From an uncultured Clostridium sp. (GTDB lineage Bacteria > Bacillota > Clostridia > Lachnospirales > Anaerotignaceae): DNA of 5,290 bases. Within the stretch, counting starts at the first letter, position 1; each line of letters begins with the position of its first letter. A program made the translations under genes and the position numbers. The stretch covers positions 1 to 5,290 of the forward strand of contig CAMXTM010000171.1 of NCBI GenBank assembly GCA_947246775.1. Direction: 5' to 3'. Below the pieces are notes generated by a model. The model worked only from the letters and a program-made list of their open reading frames with translations. It did no database searches and was not told the origin of the DNA. This document shows positions 1 to 5,290 of this stretch, one piece after another.

Positions 1-1
1 A

Positions 2-31
2 AGGGCTTTCCGAAATAGTTCGGAAAGCCCT
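2..31 (-). terminator. Strong hairpin, probable native tuf terminator
   Basis: A perfect 13-bp stem (agggctttccgaa at 2-14 pairs with 19-31) closes a 4-base loop. It lies 20 bases beyond the EF-Tu stop codon when read on the minus strand. This is the position and strength expected of a Rho-independent terminator after a highly expressed gene. The T-run that should follow on the minus strand begins at position 1 and continues off the window, so it cannot be confirmed. On the plus strand the stem is followed only by a weak, interrupted T-rich stretch, so minus-strand use is preferred. Confidence 0.8.
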
Positions 32-51
32 AAAATCACCGTTTTTACAAA

Positions 52-105
52 TTATTCAATAATTTCAGTAACAGAACCAGCACCTACTGTTCTACCACCT
101 TCACG
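52..105 (-). pseudogene. tuf: Displaced 3' tail of tuf (EF-Tu C-terminus), candidate attachment site
   Basis: Read on the minus strand, 105-55 encodes REGGRTVGAGSVTEIIE and 54-52 is TAA. This matches the invariant C-terminal end of elongation factor Tu, where intact genes normally continue upstream as ...FAIREGG. Here the codon before the arginine is AAC, and an in-frame TAA lies four codons upstream (117-115), so nothing else of EF-Tu is present. The match ends abruptly near position 105, while the downstream terminator is kept. It is not a translated gene. The best explanation is the duplicated core of an integrative element that inserted in the 3' end of tuf. The full tuf gene, with a restored end, should then lie at the element's other end, to the right of this window. 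A simple duplication or rearrangement remnant is the alternative. Confidence 0.85.
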
Positions 106-184
106 GTTTCTTTTTTATGAAATTACTGCTATTTTTATTGATTTTTCATCGCTTTTATGCTCCAAAATGCTCTATTTTATATAT

Positions 185-193
185 ATTATATCA
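185..193 (-). promoter_or_regulatory. Possible extended -10 element pointing toward the tuf tail
   Basis: Read on the minus strand, 193-185 is TGATATAAT, a perfect -10 hexamer preceded by the TGn extension. No recognisable -35 hexamer lies 17 bases upstream, and the region is so AT-rich that chance is a real possibility. A transcript from here would run across the tuf tail and end at the hairpin at 31-2. In an excised circular element it would read across the joined attachment site instead. Confidence 0.25.
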
Positions 194-205
194 TTTATCC
201 AAAAC

Positions 206-227
206 TTTTAGAGCCATTTTAGAGCCA
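206..227. repeat. Perfect tandem 11-bp direct repeat
   Basis: The word ttttagagcca occurs twice back to back, at 206-216 and 217-227. The spacing of 11 bp, about one helical turn, places both copies on the same DNA face, as expected for paired protein-binding sites. It lies between the helicase stop codon and the tuf tail, and forms one arm of the larger inverted repeat. Confidence 0.75.
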
Positions 228-253
228 ACCTTTTATAACTAGTTTTTATATTT

Positions 254-3200
254 TCACTCAGACTTCTCCTCTTCCCAGTTCTCCATAATCTGTACTGCTC
301 TTCTAATAACTCGTTCTTTCAATGCTGTTTCTTCTGATGCTGTATTAGAATCACTCTGTTCTGGCTCAATACCGAAAGCAGCTAATTCTGACATTACTCT
401 TTCCATTGTTTTATCTGGATTACTATAATATTCACTACCTCTAATACGAATAAATCTCCAACCAAGCCTTTCCAAAATAGCCTGTCTTTCCATATCTTCT
501 CGTATTTTACTCTCTCCACTATGATATAATTCACCATCACATTCAATAGCAATTTTTTTATTTCCATAAATTGCTACCATATCAATGCGATAAGCACCTA
601 CTGCCCATTGCTGCACAATATGGTATCCATTTTTTACTAATGTACTTGCAACAGAAACTTCAAAAGGAGAATCTGCTTCTGCTTCTATTTTCCTAATTTG
701 TTCTTGGAAATGTTTCGGATTTGTAACATATTCTATCAAATCTTTTCTTAAATCTCCTGGTTTTAAATCATTATTTACATCTAAAGAATGTACTACCCAT
801 ACTTGGTTTTTTGCTCTACTCATTGCTACATTATATCTTTGTTTTATGGCATTATTTGAGCCAAACCCACGCATCATCAATGGTCCTTCTCCTTCATTAC
901 TATCTACAAGGGATATAAAAATAACATCTCTTTCATCTCCTTGAAAAAGAGAAGCATCTCCACACAAAATATTTCTTTCATGGTATTGCTTCGGATTTAT
1001 TTTAGCAAGAGCATATCTTTCAATTACATCTGCCTGATGCTTTGCTAATAATGAAATGGCACCAAATGTCATATTTTCATATTCTGGCTGCTCCATACAA
1101 GCTAACATAAGTGCAACAATATTTTTTGCTTCTACTTTATTAATTTTGTTTGTTTTTCCTTCTCTTTTGCCATTTACTCTATAAGAAATGGTTGCTGGTT
1201 TAATACTAACTGTACTATCTTCCCTTAATGGTTTGATTTTATAATCATAAGATAAACGATTACTATATTCAATAATATCTGGTACACATCTAAAATGCTC
1301 TTTCAACATTAATGTCTTAAACATAATAGCTGCAATATCATATAAAGAAGAATTGCCATCATAAAGGGACTCATTTGGAATCTTTCCTTTCAGATACATA
1401 TTGATTAAATTATCCATTTTATCAATTTCCATTCCCACATTAGAAGGGCTGACCTGTTCATTATCTCCTACAATAATCACTTTTTTTGCAAGATATAATA
1501 TAGCTAAAGCTGATATATCTGCTTGACTAGCTTCATCAATAATCACAATATCAAATCTATTTTCTTTCGGGTCTAGGTTCTCCAGTGCTTGATTGATAGA
1601 CATAATCCAAGCTGGTACAGATTTTTGACATTTTGCCATCAATTTTTGTGCTTCTCTCCTGCGTTTTGCTGTTCGTTTGCCAGTTCCTTTTCCTATTTTT
1701 TTTACGGTTTCTTTCCACATTTTCAAGTTTTGCTGTTGATTTTTGTCTTTTTCTATATTTTGTAAAAGAGCATACCATGCTTTCTTTTCAGCAAGGCTTG
1801 CTGTTACTTTTTGTAAGTTCTCACTTAAAGAAAGTACATCTTTTTGTAACTGCTCAAGAGGTTGTTTTGTAATATCCTCTATAATCATATTCAGTTGTTT
1901 CCATTTCCAAGCATTTTCAATATTTTCAGGTAATTCTGAAGAACCGTGCATACCAATACGCTTTTGTATTGCCTTCGACCATTCTGGTGCATTCAATGCA
2001 AGTTGTTGCAATAACTCACACCTCTTATGATATTCTATATTTTTATTATAGACTAAATGCAATACATCGTACTCTTTTTGATATATTTCTATTTCTTCTT
2101 GTTCCAAAGCTGTTATCAGATTTTTACAAACAACAGATTGCTCTTTTGATTTTAACACTGCCTTGATTTCTTCTAATTTTGTTTCATAAGAAGGTAATTG
2201 CAGTCCTATTCCTTCTGCAATAGACACATATTGGGGTAAAAGTTGATATACAAAATTTATCTGTGCTTTTATCTGTTCTCTTGGAGACATTTCTTCACTG
2301 ATTTGCAGACAGTTCTTAGAAAATCCACATTCCGAAAATAAAGTTTCTATCGGTTTATAAATAACCACATACCAATCCAAACCATCTTCAATTTGTTTTA
2401 CAATCTTCATTCCTTCTTGTTCTGGTTCTCCCCCTAAAGAAGCATAGGTAATACCCCCTTTATTTTCAATTAACGTATCCCAAAATTCTTTGATTTCATT
2501 TCTCAAAAATGCCAATTTCATATATGACAGTAATATTTCACAATCTTCCACTGTAGAAAGAAATTGTTGGTTAATTGTTACTTTACTATACAGTTCTTTC
2601 CAATCTTTATGTAATGCGAATGTAAGGAATCCATTTACTTTTTTACCTTTTGCAATAAATTCTTTCATTTCCTCTACAATCTGCATATTTTTCTCCGAAA
2701 TATCTTCTGGAGCAATTTTAATTGCTTTACCCACAATTTTTGGCATTACATCATTTGAAACTTCATTTGTCTCTTTTATTTTCTCTACAAATTTTTTCCA
2801 TACTACCTTATATCCATTTTCTTCTTTGCCTGCTAACATAACATCTATTTGCCATTGTAAAAAATCTTTTCTTTCAGTAGTATTACAAAGTGTTTTTAAC
2901 TTCATGAGTTTTTCTTCATTTAAGTTGACATAAAGTGGTGTTTGTTCTATAGTAGCAGTATAATTTTCCAAATCAATCAAAACCTTATGTTTATCTATTT
3001 TTTCTTGTAGTTGTACCATATTCTCTAGTACTTCTTTTCTCTTTTGCAATATTTCAGCAAATTCTTCTGGACTTAAAATTGTATCTGGAGCAGGCAACTG
3101 ATATTGTAATTCAACTTCTTCCTCTTGTGAAATACTTCCATTTGTCTCGTACAAAAATTTTAATTCTTCTACGGATAAAGGCAGTGGTTTATATAATGCT

Positions 3201-4768
3201 ACAGTTCCTGGTAAATATGATAGTGTTTGCTCATACTCTTTTACAAATTTTGCTGCTTCTATGACACTATAACCCTTTCCAGCAATGACAATAGACTCAT
3301 ACTCTTTTCGCTGTATACTATAAATACGATTTCTTGTATCTTCTAATTCTTTTAAGATTCCTTGTCTTTGTCCTTCATACTTTTTCACTTCTTGCAATAC
3401 TTCTTCTGGCGTATGATATGAAATATATTCTGTAATACTATCAATAGATTGTTCCATATCTGTATTATTATCTTCTAAAAGAGAAACACACAAACTTTGT
3501 AGCTCTGGTACTACTTTTTCTTTTACAACAGAAAGTGCCTTTTTTGTCTGACTTGTAACCAAAATATTTTTCCCTTGTGCTAAAAAATGCCCCATCAAAT
3601 TCGCTATAGTATGCGTTTTACCTGTTCCTGGAGGTCCTTGCACAACAACTGCATTATATTTTTCAATATTTTTTGCAATTTCCAATTGCTCTTTATTGGC
3701 ATCTTTTGATAACAAAATATCCTTGTCTTCTCCTCTTGCTAAAGAAAGTTCTTCTTTTAAATCTATTTTTTCTTCTTGTTTTGGTTTATCGCCTTCTCCA
3801 TTTAGGAAATTTACCAAAGGACCTTCTATGTTTTGGCTTTCTTCTATTTCTTTAATAGTTAAATCCAATGATCGTAATACACCACTTATTTTTTCTCGCA
3901 CAAATAAAACCGGATTGCAATAAACAATAATCTCATCTTTTTCATTGGCTTTTTCTTTTTCATTTTCTAAGTATCTACTGGAAGAATCTAAACTATGTGT
4001 AAAACTTTTCAGAAATGAATGTGTATTTTCTTCCAATGGGTGATATAAATTTTCCTCTAATTCTTTTTGTGCCATTTTTATAGCTTCAGAATTTATGTTT
4101 CTATTTTTGATGCTTTGTAAAAATGTAATATTCAATTCTGAGTCTTTTTCAGAATCTTTGATAATAATAGTATTTTCCTCAGCCTGAAATTCTATAAAAA
4201 CTTTCTTTAATAAAACAGGATAAAATACAGTATGGTCTGTCTTATCCTCTAATATCCCTTCCCCTATTATTAATTCTAGTCTTTCAGAATCTCTTCTAAG
4301 TTCTTCATAATATTTTCTTAATTTTGTAAAAAGATTGTCTATTTCATCAATACTTTTTCGTTCTACTTTCCATTTTTTTCTTTCTTCATTCCAGTAACGC
4401 CACTCTCTTACTCTTTCATTATCTTCTAGTAATTTTATTTTCTTTTGTATACCATTTTCTTCTTGTAGTATGGATTCTTTCCATTTTAATTCAATAGTGG
4501 GGTCTTTCCAATCCCCAATAACAAATTCTTTCAGAGAATCTGATATCTCTGGACAAGAACTTATTTCTGGTTTTCTTACTTGTAATATAATAGAGTCTTC
4601 CTCATCTATATCTTTTATAATACCTTCTTTTTCCAAATAAGGACATTTTATATATTCATTTTTTTGTGGAATTTCTTTCAAAAACTGAAACCATTCTTCC
4701 TGTTTCACATTTGTTTTTACTTTAAATCTTTGGGTATAAACTCCTTTTAAATATTGAAATAAATTCAT
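254..4768 (-). CDS. Giant SF1 (UPF1-like) helicase with C-terminal Vsr/DUF559-type nuclease; candidate defence protein
   Basis: About 1,504 residues when started at the ATG at 4768-4766; stop TGA at 256-254. Residues 1-360 form an N-terminal domain with a charged helical stretch. The helicase core follows: Walker A GPPGTGKT at 378-385 (3637-3614), motif Ia ILVTSQTKKAL at 402-412, motif II DEAS at 1078-1081 (1537-1526), motif III GDNEQ at 1101-1105, HFR at 1158-1160, motif V QGDERD at 1276-1281 and motif VI NVAMSRAKN at 1313-1321. All key residues are present, so ATPase activity is expected. The C-terminus carries a PD-(D/E)XK nuclease of the Vsr/DUF559 kind, with E1370, D1396, E1409-C-D1411 and H1416. 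The product should be a cytoplasmic nucleic-acid translocase that also cuts DNA; no membrane segment or signal peptide is seen. A GTG at 4804 would add 12 residues, but it has no ribosome site. The ATG has a weak AGAAG five bases upstream, and the sequence from MNLFQYLK fits the family's usual start as I recall it. The gene stands alone beside a probable attachment site, which suggests defence cargo. The helicase-nuclease call is firm; the defence role is inferred. Confidence 0.93.
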   Translation of the reverse strand: MNLFQYLKGVYTQRFKVKTNVKQEEWFQFLKEIPQKNEYIKCPYLEKEGIIKDIDEEDSIILQVRKPEISSCPEISDSLKEFVIGDWKDPTIELKWKESILQEENGIQKKIKLLEDNERVREWRYWNEERKKWKVERKSIDEIDNLFTKLRKYYEELRRDSERLELIIGEGILEDKTDHTVFYPVLLKKVFIEFQAEENTIIIKDSEKDSELNITFLQSIKNRNINSEAIKMAQKELEENLYHPLEENTHSFLKSFTHSLDSSSRYLENEKEKANEKDEIIVYCNPVLFVREKISGVLRSLDLTIKEIEESQNIEGPLVNFLNGEGDKPKQEEKIDLKEELSLARGEDKDILLSKDANKEQLEIAKNIEKYNAVVVQGPPGTGKTHTIANLMGHFLAQGKNILVTSQTKKALSVVKEKVVPELQSLCVSLLEDNNTDMEQSIDSITEYISYHTPEEVLQEVKKYEGQRQGILKELEDTRNRIYSIQRKEYESIVIAGKGYSVIEAAKFVKEYEQTLSYLPGTVALYKPLPLSVEELKFLYETNGSISQEEEVELQYQLPAPDTILSPEEFAEILQKRKEVLENMVQLQEKIDKHKVLIDLENYTATIEQTPLYVNLNEEKLMKLKTLCNTTERKDFLQWQIDVMLAGKEENGYKVVWKKFVEKIKETNEVSNDVMPKIVGKAIKIAPEDISEKNMQIVEEMKEFIAKGKKVNGFLTFALHKDWKELYSKVTINQQFLSTVEDCEILLSYMKLAFLRNEIKEFWDTLIENKGGITYASLGGEPEQEGMKIVKQIEDGLDWYVVIYKPIETLFSECGFSKNCLQISEEMSPREQIKAQINFVYQLLPQYVSIAEGIGLQLPSYETKLEEIKAVLKSKEQSVVCKNLITALEQEEIEIYQKEYDVLHLVYNKNIEYHKRCELLQQLALNAPEWSKAIQKRIGMHGSSELPENIENAWKWKQLNMIIEDITKQPLEQLQKDVLSLSENLQKVTASLAEKKAWYALLQNIEKDKNQQQNLKMWKETVKKIGKGTGKRTAKRRREAQKLMAKCQKSVPAWIMSINQALENLDPKENRFDIVIIDEASQADISALAILYLAKKVIIVGDNEQVSPSNVGMEIDKMDNLINMYLKGKIPNESLYDGNSSLYDIAAIMFKTLMLKEHFRCVPDIIEYSNRLSYDYKIKPLREDSTVSIKPATISYRVNGKREGKTNKINKVEAKNIVALMLACMEQPEYENMTFGAISLLAKHQADVIERYALAKINPKQYHERNILCGDASLFQGDERDVIFISLVDSNEGEGPLMMRGFGSNNAIKQRYNVAMSRAKNQVWVVHSLDVNNDLKPGDLRKDLIEYVTNPKHFQEQIRKIEAEADSPFEVSVASTLVKNGYHIVQQWAVGAYRIDMVAIYGNKKIAIECDGELYHSGESKIREDMERQAILERLGWRFIRIRGSEYYSNPDKTMERVMSELAAFGIEPEQSDSNTASEETALKERVIRRAVQIMENWEEEKSE
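391..690 (-). other. Domain: PD-(D/E)XK (Vsr/DUF559-like) nuclease of the helicase protein
   Basis: This stretch encodes roughly residues 1360-1460. SPFEVSVASTLVKNGY supplies a helix with E1370. RIDMVAIYGNKKIAIECDGE supplies the catalytic D1396 and the E1409-x-D1411 pair on adjacent strands, and H1416 follows. LERLGWRFIRIRGSEYY is the last strand and helix typical of Vsr-like and DUF559 (MTES_1575-type) endonucleases. All predicted metal-binding residues are intact. An acidic tail of about 40 residues follows. Which DNA structure it cuts cannot be told from sequence. Confidence 0.85.
1696..3532 (-). other. Domain: long helical insertion between helicase motifs Ia and II
   Basis: This stretch encodes residues about 413-1025. 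It is rich in Glu, Lys, Leu, Ile and Gln, with heptad-like stretches that suggest coiled-coil arms, and no catalytic motif that I recognise. SF1 helicases often carry a regulatory or substrate-recognition insertion here, but one of over 600 residues is unusually large. It ends at a basic patch, GKGTGKRTAKRRR (1026-1038), followed by VPAWIM (1051-1056). I associate this junction with a family of large bacterial helicase-nucleases, from memory and without a search. Confidence 0.6.
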
Positions 4769-4837
4769 TGCTGCTTCTATATGATTCAACAAAATACACC
4801 ACACTTTTATAAATTTTTTATTTCTTACTCATTATCT

Positions 4838-4866
4838 ATCATAATATAAAATTCGACATTGAGCAA
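4838..4866 (-). promoter_or_regulatory. Candidate proximal promoter of the helicase gene
   Basis: On the minus strand TTGCTC (4866-4861) is followed, after exactly 17 bp, by TATGAT (4843-4838). The -10 matches consensus at five of six positions and the -35 at three of six. The start would be near 4831, giving a leader of about 60 nt before the ATG at 4768. The surrounding sequence is extremely AT-rich, so hexamer matches are partly expected by chance. Confidence 0.45.
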
Positions 4867-4876
4867 CATATTATTT

Positions 4877-4905
4877 ATAAAAAGTAGTGTTATCTATTAT
4901 GTCAA
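4877..4905 (-). promoter_or_regulatory. Candidate distal promoter of the helicase gene
   Basis: On the minus strand a perfect -35 TTGACA (4905-4900) is followed after 17 bp by TTTTAT (4882-4877), which matches the -10 consensus at four of six positions. A better -10, TATAAA (4879-4874), is also present but with a 20-bp spacer. It would read toward the helicase gene, with a leader of about 100 nt. This and the proximal candidate may be alternatives or a tandem pair. Confidence 0.4.
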
Positions 4906-5001
4906 ACAAATTTTCTACAACAAAATAAGAAATAAATATATATTTTTTTAAAATACTTGTTATTTTCCATTTTATAAAATAATGTTTGTAGACCATTGTA
5001 T

Positions 5002-5023
5002 AAGATATTTCCGTCAATATCTT
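5002..5023. repeat. 8-bp inverted repeat downstream of the partial gene
   Basis: The arms aagatatt (5002-5009) and aatatctt (5016-5023) are perfect complements around a 6-base loop. It lies 13 bases past the stop codon of the upstream minus-strand gene, a suitable place for a terminator. The stem is AT-rich and weak, and no T-run follows on the minus strand. It could instead be an operator-like site or chance. Confidence 0.35.
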
Positions 5024-5035
5024 TATCTCATCTTT

Positions 5036-5290
5036 CTATATTTTTATATTTCCTTTATATAAACTTGCTTCTTGCTCTAATTCTTTCAATTTTTTTATCA
5101 CACTTTCTTTTTGAGGGTATTTTTCTTTTTTCCATTGTTCTACCATTTTTCTAGCTTCAGAATATATCTTTAAAAATGATTCTACATCTTTATATCCTTT
5201 TTGTTGAACTATTTTATGTAGATTTTCTTTTGCAACATTGATATCTTTTTGACAGTTTTCTATTTCTTGTTGAAGTATCCTTTTTTGTTT
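5036..5290 (-). CDS. Partial CDS, C-terminal 84 residues of a coiled-coil protein
   Basis: On the minus strand an uninterrupted frame runs from the window edge (5290) to TAG at 5038-5036. It is 84 codons long and has no start in the window. The residues are mainly Lys, Glu, Gln, Ile and Leu, as in KELEQEASLYKGNIKI at the end, and suggest amphipathic helices or a coiled coil. A central segment, VQQKGYKDVESFL, looks like a break between helices. An open frame of this length with few stops avoided by chance in such AT-rich DNA, plus a sensible amino-acid mix, supports real coding. I do not recognise the family. Relaxases and mobilisation proteins of Firmicutes elements often end in a tail like this, which would fit an integrative element, but that is only a guess. 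The gene ends 268 bases upstream of the helicase ATG. Confidence 0.7.
   Translation of the reverse strand, partial: KQKRILQQEIENCQKDINVAKENLHKIVQQKGYKDVESFLKIYSEARKMVEQWKKEKYPQKESVIKKLKELEQEASLYKGNIKI

Larger units (their letters stand above)
158..227. repeat. Imperfect inverted repeat pair beside the tuf tail
   Basis: The right arm at 209-227 (tagagccattttagagcca) is mirrored by the left arm at 158-174, whose reverse complement is tagagcattttggagca. The arms match at about 16 positions, with one mismatch and two single-base gaps, and are separated by 34 AT-rich bases. Each arm itself contains the short word twice (gagc, about 10-11 bp apart). The arrangement resembles the clustered arm-type sites bound by the N-terminal domain of tyrosine integrases near attachment cores, but that role is inferred. 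On the minus strand it could also form a long-loop stem downstream of the helicase gene. No T-run follows, so it is not a canonical terminator. Confidence 0.6.
4805..5035. other. AT-rich intergenic spacer
   Basis: This stretch separates the partial upstream gene from the helicase gene. I find no credible coding frame on either strand. It holds the two candidate promoters, a 12-bp AT palindrome at 4969-4980 (attttataaaat) that is probably chance, and the inverted repeat at 5002-5023. The gap and promoter candidates suggest that the helicase gene is transcribed on its own rather than as part of an operon with the upstream gene. Confidence 0.6.

Noticed and set aside
52..105. The tuf tail as the real end of an intact tuf gene
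   Set aside because: The frame is closed by TAA at 117-115, and the preceding codons do not match the conserved FAI of EF-Tu, so no gene body is attached.
158..227. CRISPR array or factor-independent terminator
   Set aside because: There are only two short repeat units per arm with no spacers of uniform length, and no T-run follows the potential stem on the minus strand.
1557..3923. Several open frames of 60-147 codons overlapping the helicase gene, on the plus strand and in another minus-strand frame
   Set aside because: They lie wholly inside the helicase gene. The plus-strand ones have phenylalanine/serine/leucine-rich translations typical of the antisense of Lys/Glu-rich coding DNA, and the minus-strand one is a Lys/Arg/Asn-rich out-of-frame reading. 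None shows a ribosome site or a recognisable motif.
4769..4804. Upstream GTG start that would add 12 residues to the helicase
   Set aside because: No Shine-Dalgarno-like sequence precedes it (only an A/T run), and the added residues (MWCILLNHIEAA) do not look like a family N-terminus. The ATG at 4768 has at least a weak AGAAG at good spacing.
4969..4980. 12-bp palindrome attttataaaat
   Set aside because: It consists only of A and T in a spacer of almost pure A+T, so it is expected by chance and too weak to be a terminator.

Overview
The window is very AT-rich throughout (roughly 30% G+C by eye) and its codon use is A/T-ending. The EF-Tu C-terminal tail encoded at its left end is of the Firmicutes kind. 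The source is therefore most likely a low-GC Clostridia, perhaps Lachnospiraceae. This placement is inference, not a species identification.

All convincing genes lie on the minus strand, so in transcription order the window reads from right to left. (1) Positions 5290-5036 hold the last 84 codons of a gene that enters from outside the window. They encode a lysine/glutamate-rich, probably coiled-coil C-terminus of unknown function. (2) Positions 5035-4769 are a very AT-rich spacer with a small inverted repeat and two plausible promoters. (3) Positions 4768-254 encode one giant protein of about 1,504 residues. It is a superfamily 1 (UPF1-like) helicase with a complete motif set, a helical insertion of more than 600 residues between motifs Ia and II, and a C-terminal Vsr/DUF559-type PD-(D/E)XK nuclease. 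(4) Positions 253-106 are non-coding and carry a tandem 11-bp repeat that is mirrored by an inverted copy. (5) Positions 105-52 encode exactly the last 17 residues and stop codon of elongation factor Tu, with no tuf gene body upstream. (6) Positions 31-2 form a strong hairpin, probably the native tuf terminator.

The simplest reading is that this is one end of an integrative element inserted in the 3' end of tuf. The displaced tuf tail and terminator mark the attachment-site boundary, the repeats beside it look like arm-type integrase binding sites, and the first cargo gene inside the element is the helicase-nuclease. A lone, very large helicase-nuclease at the edge of a mobile element is a typical setting for an anti-phage or anti-plasmid defence gene. 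It resembles in architecture the single-gene helicase-Vsr defence proteins already described, but has a different N-terminus. The motifs are seen directly; the defence role and the element are inferences. No RNA genes, CRISPR arrays or insertion sequences were seen.
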